Shown here: positions 1-5,472 of the stretch, piece after piece
How positions within the stretch are numbered: the stretch's first letter is position 1
Layout of the letters: every line of letters starts with the position of its first letter
Source: Clostridiales bacterium
Lineage (GTDB): Bacteria; Bacillota; Clostridia; Christensenellales; JAISNN01
DNA length: 6,292 bases
Reading direction: 5' to 3'
Assembly (NCBI GenBank): GCA_031273965.1
Contig: JAISQX010000211.1
Coordinates: 1 to 6,292, forward strand
Program-made: the position numbers and the translations under genes
The notes under the pieces: model-generated
The model's database searches: none
What the model saw: only the letters and a program-made list of their open reading frames with translations
Told to the model about the DNA's origin: nothing

Positions 1-1
1 C

Positions 2-280
2 AAAAGCATTACTCTTTACGCCAATTGGACGATAAACTATTACGCCGTAAACGCGTATCACTATGACGGCAATTACGAAAACGATACCCCCTCCTTATTG
101 TTTACATTTACGATAGAAGACGAAGTGATGCTCCCCGCCCAAAGCGAAATGATAAAACCGGGCTATATATTCGCTGGCTGGTACACGGACTACAGGTTCT
201 CTCCGTTAACGCAAGTAATAATGATACCGAAAGGAACCGCAAGCCACGTCAATATTTATGCAAAGTGGGTTGCAGCCTGA
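2..280 (+). CDS. C-terminal end of an InlB B-repeat (Listeria-Bacteroides repeat) protein, 5' partial
   Basis: The frame is open from the left edge of the window and ends in TGA, giving the last 92 residues of a longer protein. Near the start is ITLYANWT, and at the end is GYIFAGWYTD followed about 25 residues later by VNIYAKW. The pairing of F.GWYT with a closing Y-A-x-W is the signature of the Listeria-Bacteroides repeat (InlB B-repeat, Flg_new family), so one repeat ends here and one complete final repeat follows. Such repeats are beta-sheet modules of secreted or cell-surface proteins in Bacillota and often occur in tandem. No LPXTG motif, membrane helix or other anchor follows the last repeat; the protein simply stops after WVAA, so any signal peptide or attachment domain must lie upstream, outside the window. 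A TTG at 98 could be called as a start, but the repeat continues upstream of it, so it is an internal codon. The binding partner is unknown. Confidence 0.85.
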   Translation, partial: KSITLYANWTINYYAVNAYHYDGNYENDTPSLLFTFTIEDEVMLPAQSEMIKPGYIFAGWYTDYRFSPLTQVIMIPKGTASHVNIYAKWVAA

Positions 281-306
281 CCTCTCCCCTCCCGTAAAAT
301 TAATGT

Positions 307-337
307 GCGGACGAATAAATTCGTCCGCGCTTTTTTA
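307..337 (+). terminator. Intrinsic terminator after the InlB-repeat gene, possibly bidirectional
   Basis: A 9-bp perfect stem (GCGGACGAA at 307-315 paired with TTCGTCCGC at 320-328) with a TAAA loop is followed by GCTTTTTTATT on the plus strand. It lies 26 bases after the TGA at 280. On the minus strand the same stem is followed by ACATTAATTTT, a weaker T-rich tail. It may therefore also stop transcription of the converging acyltransferase gene, which has no other obvious terminator after its stop at 374. Confidence 0.85.
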
Positions 338-373
338 TTATAATCGTTATGTTTCCAAAAAATAGACGGAGTA

Positions 374-1708
374 TCAATTCACCCCGACTTTTTCTTGAGG
401 CGTAACAAAAGCCGCCGACTTAATGGTTTCCAATAAATCCGCTATGTCGTTCAATAGTTCCTCAAAAATCTTAAAATCCTCGTCCGCGCAAGCTTCGGCT
501 ATACAAAAGAATATGGAATCCTCATAAGTGATCAGCGAAAGCAGCATATACGGGGCATATTTTACGGTTCCGGTCATTATTAAATCTTCTATATTCAAAT
601 CGCCGAATGTAACATGCTTTTTGTCCAATTTTCCGATATTTGACAGTCCTATAAGCGGATTTTGATAGAATATCTTTATGAGGATTTTTCCTATCTCAAA
701 CGGAAATATTCTATCCATAAGGTTTAGAAGCGTCAATCCTCCAAGTCCGCCAAGCTCGTTTTTTGATTTTTCCATATACTCGTGTACAATTTTGCAGGTG
801 TCAAAAAAGTCTGCGCCCAATTCGTTTCCTACGTTTACCTTTACTTTTGAAACGAGATTACAAAAATTCACCTCCGCGTCCGACGGCATATATCTTCTAA
901 GATTAAGCACGCAATCGACCGCGAGGAATTCATCGGGAGCGAGCGCCACATGTTTTTTTAGCGTCGTAAGATATGCCGCCAAAATAACGTCGTTAAAAGT
1001 AAATCCGTGCCGTTTACAATATTTCCTTATCAAATGAAATCCGTCTATTCTGCGGGTAATTATTCTTCTTTCATTGCTTGCTTCGTATTTTTTTACGGGA
1101 AGCGTCGGTCTCTCGTTCTTTTCGAAACGATAGTTGGTCATTTTTTTTGCTTTGAGCCTGTCCTCTTCCGACATATATTTGTAGAATTGCTTATAATCCC
1201 TGTCGCCCATATTATATTTGCACGCGTAATCCGGATTTTTTAACATGCCGTTGTACGTATCCGCCATCGCCTTGATAAAAAGACTGAATCCGCTGCCGTC
1301 GGCAACCATATGACTGAATAAGAATACAAGACAATCCACGGTTTTTCCGTTTTCGGTTTTTCTGAATATAGCGGTTTTTAGCGGTAATTGATTCGTCGGA
1401 TCAATCTGTTGAACGATAAACTTTTCCACGCGACTCCTGTGATTAACCGACGTCGTCTCAAACACCTCAAAAAAATTCTCAGCCGAAAAATCCGTATTCA
1501 TTCTCCAGTAACTTTTTATGGGATTCCTTACAAACCTTGAATTTGCTATCGGAAATTTTTCCACGACTGCTTGTAACGCCTTTTTAAAAACCTCCACATT
1601 TATCACGCCGTCTAAAAAGAAAGCGCTCCTCATCGTCGCGTCGTTATATGCCTTGAAATAAAACTGCATATTGTCCCAAAGTTGGGCTTTTATTTTTTTT
1701 GAACTCAT
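374..1708 (-). CDS. Condensation-superfamily acyltransferase (alcohol acetyltransferase / PapA5-like), 444 aa
   Basis: The protein looks like a stand-alone, CoA-dependent-acyltransferase-fold enzyme related to alcohol acetyltransferases, PapA5 and NRPS condensation domains. Residues 133-138 are HMVADG, matching the catalytic HxxxDG motif, followed by GFSLFIKAMADTYNG as in this superfamily. Other family-like landmarks are an N-terminal segment resembling the first half-domain (about 10-60, with LDGVINVEVFKKALQAVVEKFP), NLRRYMPS at 269-276 and LSNIGKLD at 355-362. The length of about 440 residues equals one complete two-lobed domain with no carrier or adenylation domain attached. No signal peptide is visible, so it probably acts in the cytoplasm, moving an acyl group from a thioester to an alcohol or amine. 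The start is well supported: GGAGG at 1717-1721 lies 8 nt upstream of the ATG, and a strong promoter lies further up. No biosynthetic neighbour indicates the substrate. The superfamily call is confident; the specific reaction is not. Confidence 0.8.
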   Translation of the reverse strand: MSSKKIKAQLWDNMQFYFKAYNDATMRSAFFLDGVINVEVFKKALQAVVEKFPIANSRFVRNPIKSYWRMNTDFSAENFFEVFETTSVNHRSRVEKFIVQQIDPTNQLPLKTAIFRKTENGKTVDCLVFLFSHMVADGSGFSLFIKAMADTYNGMLKNPDYACKYNMGDRDYKQFYKYMSEEDRLKAKKMTNYRFEKNERPTLPVKKYEASNERRIITRRIDGFHLIRKYCKRHGFTFNDVILAAYLTTLKKHVALAPDEFLAVDCVLNLRRYMPSDAEVNFCNLVSKVKVNVGNELGADFFDTCKIVHEYMEKSKNELGGLGGLTLLNLMDRIFPFEIGKILIKIFYQNPLIGLSNIGKLDKKHVTFGDLNIEDLIMTGTVKYAPYMLLSLITYEDSIFFCIAEACADEDFKIFEELLNDIADLLETIKSAAFVTPQEKVGVN

Positions 1709-1782
1709 TTTGTATGCCTCCGTCGCTCTAATATAATATTTATAATAGCTAAACTAATGCAGTATCTAAACTGATTATATAT

Positions 1783-1811
1783 ATAATATCATTTTACAAA
1801 ATCTCTGTCAA
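1783..1811 (-). promoter_or_regulatory. Sigma-A-type promoter of the acyltransferase gene
   Basis: Read on the minus strand, a perfect TTGACA (-35, positions 1811-1806) is followed by a 17-nt spacer and TATTAT (-10, positions 1788-1783, five of six matches to TATAAT). Transcription would start near 1776, giving a leader of roughly 68 nt to the ATG at 1708. It is the best promoter match in the window and points the right way for the downstream gene. Confidence 0.8.
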
Positions 1812-1835
1812 GCCTTTTTTTGACGTTTTATAAAA

Positions 1836-1859
1836 AATTTTAGAAGATCTTATAAAATT
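1836..1859. promoter_or_regulatory. 24-bp near-perfect palindrome, operator candidate
   Basis: The sequence is symmetric about the 1847/1848 boundary, with core AAGATCTT. Eleven of 12 base pairs match, and only the 1843/1852 pair (G against A) breaks symmetry. It starts 24 bp upstream of the -35 of the acyltransferase promoter and lies between two divergent genes. A site of this length and symmetry suits a dimeric helix-turn-helix regulator, here more likely an activator or distal operator than a steric block. It is AT-rich, so part of the symmetry may be chance. It has no adjacent T-run and is not a terminator. Confidence 0.4.
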
Positions 1860-1945
1860 CATATAGATTCATCTTGAAAATATCCGCCGGAAAACTTATC
1901 GCGCTTAAAAACCGTAACGGAGCGAATTTTCATTTTCTCTTGGCG

Positions 1946-1974
1946 GTATAAAATTTAAGAATACGATTATACTA
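1946..1974 (+). promoter_or_regulatory. Weak candidate promoter for the microprotein gene (sigma-F/G-like spacing)
   Basis: GTATA at 1946-1950 is followed after 17 nt by TATACTA at 1968-1974. The pair resembles the forespore sigma-G consensus (GHATR and CATWHTA, one mismatch in the second element), and GATTATACTA at 1965-1974 also resembles the sigma-F -10. A vegetative reading is poor: TTGGCG at 1940-1945 would pair with TACGAT at 1962-1967 across a 16-nt spacer. The evidence is short motifs only, so this is a suggestion. Confidence 0.22.
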
Positions 1975-2069
1975 CTCATTAAGGAAGCGGATAGTATGCG
2001 AAATAAAAAATATCGGTTCTAATACATATTAAGCCGTATGACTTAAATTAACACGGAGGAATAAATCCT

Positions 2070-2213
2070 ATGGCAAAATCAGGTATTATACTAGGCGCTA
2101 TTGTCGGCGCCGCGGCTGCCACTTTGATAGCAAATTCAAAAAAAGCAACGGAAAGCCTTATTAAAAAAGGCAAAGAAAAATTAAAAACCAAGATAGACGA
2201 GGTTTTGGACTAA
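2070..2213 (+). CDS. 47-residue YtxH-like membrane microprotein
   Basis: ATG at 2070 is preceded by GGAGGA at 2055-2060 with a 9-nt spacer, the classic Bacillota arrangement, and the frame runs to TAA at 2211-2213. The product begins MAKSGIILGAIVGAAAATLI, a glycine- and alanine-rich membrane helix at about residues 5-21 with GxxxG-like small-residue spacing. A lysine-rich amphipathic helix follows (about 24-45, with SKKATESLIKKGKEKLKTK) and ends DEVLD. This layout, a short N-terminal glycine-zipper helix plus a charged cytoplasmic helix, matches the YtxH/gas-vesicle-GvpP-like small protein family, whose molecular role is poorly defined and sometimes stress-linked. The RBS and composition make it a convincing real gene despite its size. 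It stands alone, divergent from the acyltransferase gene. Family assignment is by shape rather than by a diagnostic residue. Confidence 0.7.
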   Translation: MAKSGIILGAIVGAAAATLIANSKKATESLIKKGKEKLKTKIDEVLD

Positions 2214-2273
2214 AGCGCGGCGGCATAAAAAATCGGCGCGCCTTAAAAAAGTTAGGCTTACCCGTCTAATCCC

Positions 2274-2297
2274 GGCAAAACCGGTTTTATTGCCTTT
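2274..2297 (+). terminator. Weak terminator candidate after the microprotein gene
   Basis: GGCAAAA (2274-2280) pairs with TTTTATTGCC (2285-2294) across a CCGG loop, with one bulged A, followed by TTTCATT. It lies 60 bases after the stop at 2213. The T-run is short, so efficiency is doubtful. A second small stem, AAAAAC/GTTTTT at 2304-2319, follows and might contribute. Confidence 0.35.
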
Positions 2298-2364
2298 CAT
2301 TGAAAAAACGCCCGTTTTTATATCACGGCAATTCGACCGAATAAACTATACCATGTCGAAGAAA

Positions 2365-2445
2365 TTTTCGCATAAACCGCTAAAGGCTTCTTTCTCATGC
2401 TTCTTTAACGTGAGAAACGGTTTGTTTAGCGGTTTTATGCAAAAA
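2365..2445. repeat. Long imperfect inverted repeat with internal direct repeats
   Basis: The outer arms are the 15-nt sequence at 2370-2384 (GCATAAACCGCTAAA) and its reverse complement at 2425-2440 with one extra T. TTTT/AAAA pairs outside this (2365-2368 with 2442-2445) after one mismatch. An inner stem TTTCTCA (2391-2397) / TGAGAAA (2411-2417) encloses a 13-nt loop. GCTTCTTT occurs twice inside (2386-2393 and 2399-2406). The plus strand has an A-run after the structure, so it is not a plus-strand intrinsic terminator, and on the minus strand the T-run precedes the stem. It could be a small RNA, a dispersed palindromic element or an mRNA 3'-end stabiliser for the protease gene. None of these is proven. 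Confidence 0.6.
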
Positions 2446-2479
2446 AAATACCCGTAAAGACTAATAACCGCCGTAATTT

Positions 2480-2498
2480 AAAGAGCGTTCATACGCTC
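2480..2498 (-). terminator. Weak terminator candidate after the M50 protease gene
   Basis: On the minus strand a 6-bp stem GAGCGT/ACGCTC (2498-2493 with 2488-2483) with an ATGA loop is followed by TTTAAATT. It starts 22 bases after the protease stop codon. The stem is short and the T-run is interrupted, so this is a modest candidate. Confidence 0.4.
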
Positions 2499-2520
2499 CG
2501 AAATGCAATTAAAGCGGGAA

Positions 2521-3318
2521 TTATTTCGTTTTAGTCAAAAAATCTTTAAGTTCGTCTTCATGCATAACCTTTAGAATGTTAAAATTATCGTCGATTATTT
2601 TGAACGTAATCACGCTGTTTTCGTTTATCATTTTGAGGAGCTTTATAGGCTTTATTTTTTCCGAAACATAAATCGTTTTCTCCTCCGCGCCGTTCATAAT
2701 ATTTTTAGTCGATTTTATACATTGGCTCATATGCGTATACATCTCCTTTTGCGACCCGGAAGTCGCTCCAAAAAACAAAAACACCGCCATGACTCCCGCG
2801 CTTATATTAAGCTCCGTAAATATCGAGTAAATAAAGAAAGTAAATAACAGAATAGAGATTATTATTCCAAAAATACGTAAAGCCTTTAAGGTCTTAGTTT
2901 TGTTCTTTGACAGCGCCAAAACTACTCGGCTACCGTCCAAAGGAAATACGGGGATTAGGTTGAACAAGGCGACGGATACGTTTGCATAGACAAACGTATC
3001 CGTAAAGACATATAGTTCTGGTATCAGCCACCACAAAGCAAAAAATACAACCGCTACAAACAAATTAAAAAGCGGTCCGGCAAGAGCTATAATTATCGCG
3101 TCATTCTTACGCATTTTCTCCTCGCCGTAAAGTACGGCGCCGTAAGGCATCAAAACTATTCGATTTAATATATACCCTCTGCCGTAAGCCATTCTCGCAT
3201 GAGCCATCTCATGCAAAAGAACCGTCAGTGTGGAATTAATAAGGAATATCGTCTGCCCTTTGACGCCCAAAAATACGGCGAGAACTATAAAAAGCGGATG
3301 TATTCTGAAATTATACAT
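2521..3318 (-). CDS. SpoIVFB-like site-2 protease (M50 intramembrane zinc metalloprotease)
   Basis: A 265-residue polytopic membrane protease. HEMAH at 36-40 is the HExxH zinc and catalytic motif. NLIPVFPLDG at 120-129 supplies the third ligand Asp128 and the conserved Asn120. IHPLF at 7-11, LMPYG at 56-60 and AGPLFN at 80-85 match the order and spacing of Bacillus SpoIVFB. Hydrophobic segments lie at about 8-35, 72-98, 108-122, 147-168 and 172-185. Residues from about 190 form a soluble tail (KTIYVSEKIKPIKLLKMI...DDNFNILKVMHEDELKDFL) that resembles the SpoIVFB C-terminal CBS-like region. SpoIVFB cuts pro-sigma-K in the mother cell during sporulation, but the substrate here is unknown. A stop codon directly precedes the ATG, so this is the most upstream start possible. 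It has no Shine-Dalgarno sequence and begins 10 nt after the stop of the small membrane protein gene, suggesting translational coupling. The M50 call is certain; a sporulation role is inference. Confidence 0.88.
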   Translation of the reverse strand: MYNFRIHPLFIVLAVFLGVKGQTIFLINSTLTVLLHEMAHARMAYGRGYILNRIVLMPYGAVLYGEEKMRKNDAIIIALAGPLFNLFVAVVFFALWWLIPELYVFTDTFVYANVSVALFNLIPVFPLDGSRVVLALSKNKTKTLKALRIFGIIISILLFTFFIYSIFTELNISAGVMAVFLFFGATSGSQKEMYTHMSQCIKSTKNIMNGAEEKTIYVSEKIKPIKLLKMINENSVITFKIIDDNFNILKVMHEDELKDFLTKTK

Positions 3319-3322
3319 CTAT

Positions 3323-3331
3323 ATTATATCA
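3323..3331 (-). promoter_or_regulatory. Extended -10 motif (TGnTATAAT) immediately before the M50 protease start
   Basis: On the minus strand TGATATAAT (3331-3323) is an exact extended -10 match. Its TGA is the stop codon of the upstream gene, and only four bases separate it from the protease ATG at 3318. No good -35 lies 16-18 nt upstream. If active, it would start transcription at or within the start codon, giving a nearly leaderless mRNA. This is compatible with the missing Shine-Dalgarno, but the spacing is tight and it may be chance in AT-rich sequence. Confidence 0.25.
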
Positions 3332-3583
3332 TACGACTTTTAGTATAAGCATAACAAACGCCGCTAGTATGCCCACTCCCACGGGTATCATGATTGCGTC
3401 GTAGATATCCAGCTTTCCCTTTAACCTTTTTATAATATTCATATCGACGCGCGGCAGTCTAAACCGCATTCCTTTATGCTCAATCGCTTCCGGCACAGCG
3501 GAATTTTGTTCCCCTATGCGGTTTTCGATATAACTGTTTTCGGTCACCACCGTATTAAGTCTTTTTATATTGTCGTAGTTCAT
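3329..3583 (-). CDS. 84-residue tail-anchored membrane protein, possible SpoIVFA-like partner of the M50 protease
   Basis: The start is fixed by GGAGGG at 3590-3595, 6 nt before the ATG at 3583. A TTG at 3616 would add 11 residues, but it places that ribosome binding site inside the coding region and is not preferred. The product has a polar N-terminal part of about 60 residues (MNYDNIKRLNTVVTENS... then GMRFRLPRVDMNIIKRLKGK). It ends in one hydrophobic helix at about 62-84 (AIMIPVGVGILAAFVMLILKVV), with basic residues before it that would keep the N-terminus in the cytoplasm. There is no recognisable enzymatic motif. It sits directly upstream of, and 10 nt from, a SpoIVFB-like protease, where spoIVFA lies in Bacillus. 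SpoIVFA likewise has a roughly 70-residue cytoplasmic part and one helix, but then continues into a LytM domain that is absent here. The partner role is inferred from position and layout, not from sequence similarity. Confidence 0.75.
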   Translation of the reverse strand: MNYDNIKRLNTVVTENSYIENRIGEQNSAVPEAIEHKGMRFRLPRVDMNIIKRLKGKLDIYDAIMIPVGVGILAAFVMLILKVV

Positions 3584-3589
3584 ACAAAG

Positions 3590-3595
3590 CCCTCC
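3590..3595 (-). promoter_or_regulatory. Ribosome binding site that decides the start at 3583
   Basis: On the minus strand GGAGGG is followed by CTTTGT and then ATG at 3583, an ideal 6-nt spacing. It argues against the upstream in-frame TTG at 3616, which has no such motif before it. Confidence 0.8.
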
Positions 3596-3654
3596 GTCAT
3601 TTTTTTTACGCGACAATAGAATATATGCGAAGCGAAAACCGGAAAGAACGTTAT

Positions 3655-3698
3655 AAAAAAAATTTGGAGGGAAAATTTCTCAAAGTTCCCTCCGAATT
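3655..3698 (-). terminator. Strong intrinsic terminator after the alpha-glucosidase gene
   Basis: On the minus strand a perfect 8-bp stem pairs 3693-3686 (GGAGGGAA) with 3673-3666 (TTCCCTCC). It is extended at its base by AATT pairing around one non-Watson-Crick position. The 3' arm is followed by a run of eight T (3662-3655). It lies about 60 bases after the glucosidase stop and before the small membrane protein gene, so the glucosidase and the M50 pair are probably separate transcription units. Confidence 0.9.
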
Positions 3699-3757
3699 AT
3701 ATTTAAAAATACTTATGCTTTTTACGTTTGTTCTACCGTATTACGGACTTAAGCCTT

Positions 3758-5437
3758 TTACGTAAACATATATACCCGGCATTCGTAAGGCTTCAAAACC
3801 TTTACTTCCTCATATTTTTCGTCTGTATCGTAATTGGAAAGAATCAGGCTTTGTCCGGCGTACGCCATGCCCGCCGAATCGGCATATTTAACGTCTTTAT
3901 TCTTAAAGTTACAAATTACCCTAAGTTTCGCGCCGTTATAATCCCTGTCATATACATATAAATCCTTGTGGCTGTCGTATAATTCGCGGTATTCGCCTTT
4001 TATGATAATTTCATTGCCTTTCCTTATAGAAATTAACTTTTTAAAGAAATTTAGCACCGAATTCTTATCCGCATATGATTCTTCCACATTGATTTTTTTA
4101 TAATTTTTATTTACTCTGTACCACGGCTCGGCATCCGAAAAGCCCGCATTTTCATCCGCGTTCCATTGCATGGGCGTTCTGGCGTTGTCGCGCGAAAAAA
4201 TATCCAAAACCTTGAGAGCAAATCTCTTCAAGAACGGCGCATATTTCTTGATCTGCCCGAGAATATTACGCGCCATGATATCGACATGATCCGACTCGTT
4301 TTCAAATTCTATATTCGTCATGCCGATTTCCTGTCCCTGATAAATATAGGGCGTGCCTTGCTGAAAGTATATGGCCGTCGCAAGCATCTTAGCGCTTTGC
4401 TTCCTACAAAAATCATCCATATTAGGATTGTCGACAATGTAACGCGAAACGCAACGCGGTTGATCATGATTTTCTAAATACAAGCTATTCCAACCGTGTC
4501 CATAAAGTCCGGCTTGCCACTTAGAAAAAACATGTTTTGTCTTTTTTAGATTTACCTTTTTCGGGATTATGCGAAAATATGCGTTTGCCTCAACCTGTTC
4601 GAATTGGAAAACGGTGTCCAGCTCATGCCTATCCTCTCCGGTATACAAAAGCGCCTGCTCCACGGTGACGCCGGAGGCTTCGCCCACCGTCATACAATCA
4701 TACTTGGACAATACTTTTTCGTTCAATTCATTTAAGTATTTATGTATATTGGGACCGTGCGTAAACATATTGTCTCCGCCCAAAAAGCCGTTCGGAAGAC
4801 CTTCGGTCTTTGAGATATAGGTTATAACGTCGCAACGAAAACCGTCGACGCCCAAATCCAACCAATATTTCACTATGTCTTGAACTTCGGCTCTGACTTT
4901 TGGGTTATCCCAATTCAAATCCGGCTGTTTCTTTGAAAAAAGATGTAAATAATATTCGCGCGTCGTCTCGTCATACTCCCATGCCGAGCCGCCAAACCTC
5001 GACACCCAGGTATTCGGAGGTTTTTTACCGTTCTTGCCTTTACCCTTACGCCAAAAATAGTAATCCCTATAAGGATTATCCTTGCTCTTTCGGCTCTCTT
5101 TAAACCATTCATGCTCGTCCGAGCTATGGTTAACTACAAGATCCATTATGAGCTTTATTCCGCGCTCGTGCATCCCGCTTATCATCTCCTTCCAATCGTC
5201 AAGAGTTCCGAATTGCGGATCGATATCCCTGTAATCACTGATATCATAGCCGTTGTCGTCGTTGGGCGACATATAACAAGGCGAAAGCCATACCGCCGTA
5301 ATCCCTAAGTCTTTGAGATAGTCAAGTTTACTTATGATACCTTTTATATCTCCCATTCCGTCGCCGTTGCCATCCTTAAAACTTCTCGGGTAAATCTGAT
5401 ATACCACCGCATCCTTGTACCAGTTTGTTCTTACCAT
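3758..5437 (-). CDS. malL: GH13 alpha-glucosidase, oligo-1,6-glucosidase type
   Basis: A complete 559-residue glycoside hydrolase of family 13, close to the usual length of Bacillus oligo-1,6-glucosidases. It opens with WYKDAVVYQIYPRSF, a calcium-loop-like DGNGDGMGD (22-30) and DLVVNH (99-104). The catalytic residues are Asp203 in GFRCD (nucleophile), Glu253 in VGEAS (acid/base) and Asp325 in ENHDQPR (transition-state stabiliser). QPDLNW at 171-176 and RDNARTPMQW at 416-425 are typical of the MalL/O16G group, and a C-terminal beta domain follows from about 470. The residue after the nucleophile is Val204, which in this subfamily is associated with alpha-1,6 rather than alpha-1,4 preference. 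Likely substrates are isomaltose, panose and short isomalto-oligosaccharides. No signal peptide is present, so it is cytoplasmic and implies separate sugar uptake, not seen here. AGGAGGG at 5444-5450, 6 nt before the ATG, supports the start. A trehalose-6-phosphate hydrolase is possible but less likely. Confidence 0.93.
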   Translation of the reverse strand: MVRTNWYKDAVVYQIYPRSFKDGNGDGMGDIKGIISKLDYLKDLGITAVWLSPCYMSPNDDNGYDISDYRDIDPQFGTLDDWKEMISGMHERGIKLIMDLVVNHSSDEHEWFKESRKSKDNPYRDYYFWRKGKGKNGKKPPNTWVSRFGGSAWEYDETTREYYLHLFSKKQPDLNWDNPKVRAEVQDIVKYWLDLGVDGFRCDVITYISKTEGLPNGFLGGDNMFTHGPNIHKYLNELNEKVLSKYDCMTVGEASGVTVEQALLYTGEDRHELDTVFQFEQVEANAYFRIIPKKVNLKKTKHVFSKWQAGLYGHGWNSLYLENHDQPRCVSRYIVDNPNMDDFCRKQSAKMLATAIYFQQGTPYIYQGQEIGMTNIEFENESDHVDIMARNILGQIKKYAPFLKRFALKVLDIFSRDNARTPMQWNADENAGFSDAEPWYRVNKNYKKINVEESYADKNSVLNFFKKLISIRKGNEIIIKGEYRELYDSHKDLYVYDRDYNGAKLRVICNFKNKDVKYADSAGMAYAGQSLILSNYDTDEKYEEVKVLKPYECRVYMFT

Positions 5438-5472
5438 AACAAACCCTCCTTTACTCTTATATTTCTACGTCA

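Larger units (their letters stand above)
1709..2069. other. Divergent intergenic region with promoter and operator-like sequences
   Basis: These 361 bases separate the minus-strand acyltransferase gene from the plus-strand microprotein gene. They hold the acyltransferase RBS (1717-1721), a strong minus-strand sigma-A promoter (1783-1811), a near-palindromic AT-rich run over its -10 (1772-1791), a 24-bp palindrome (1836-1859), a weak plus-strand promoter candidate (1946-1974) and the microprotein RBS (GGAGGA, 2055-2060). No convincing coding sequence was found in either direction. Confidence 0.75.
2214..2520. other. Convergent intergenic region with hairpins, no clear gene
   Basis: These 307 bases lie between the 3' ends of the microprotein gene and the M50 protease gene. 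They hold a weak hairpin (2274-2294), a short A/T stem around CGCCCG (2304-2319), a long imperfect inverted repeat (2365-2445) and a short hairpin before the protease stop (2483-2498). A 34-codon ATG frame at 2353-2457 runs through the inverted repeat but has no ribosome binding site and is not called as a gene. Confidence 0.7.

Noticed and set aside
98..280. A separate 60-residue gene starting at TTG 98
   Set aside because: The same frame is open to the left edge and shows the end of a preceding repeat (YANW), so this is the tail of a longer gene.
678..1243. Plus-strand open frames of 119 and 78 codons opposite the acyltransferase gene
   Set aside because: They are antisense to the HxxxDG enzyme, have low-complexity composition and lack ribosome binding sites.
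1820..1848. TTGACG as the -35 of a plus-strand promoter toward the microprotein gene
   Set aside because: At 16-18 nt downstream the sequence is AGAAGA/GAAGAT/AAGATC, with no acceptable -10. It would also leave a leader of over 200 nt.
1996..2022. An 8-codon leader peptide (MRNKKYRF) with AAGGA upstream, before the microprotein gene
   Set aside because: It is too short to distinguish from chance, has no regulatory codon run, and no attenuator hairpin follows.
2441..2448. Minus-strand T-run as a terminator for the M50 gene
   Set aside because: No hairpin precedes the T-run on that strand; the large inverted repeat comes after it.
2353..2457. A 34-codon open frame on the plus strand
   Set aside because: It has no Shine-Dalgarno sequence and is explained by the inverted repeat it crosses. 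It is reported as a structure, not a gene.
3584..3616. An N-terminal extension of the small membrane protein from TTG at 3616
   Set aside because: The GGAGGG ribosome binding site for the ATG at 3583 lies inside this extension, and no such site precedes the TTG.
3620..3627. CATATATT on the minus strand as a sigma-E -10 for the M50 gene pair
   Set aside because: It resembles CATACAAT only partly, and no ATATT-like -35 lies 13-15 nt upstream.
4166..5308. Several plus-strand open frames of 65-103 codons opposite the glucosidase gene
   Set aside because: They lie antisense to a gene with complete GH13 motifs, show no family features and are shadows of its codon pattern.
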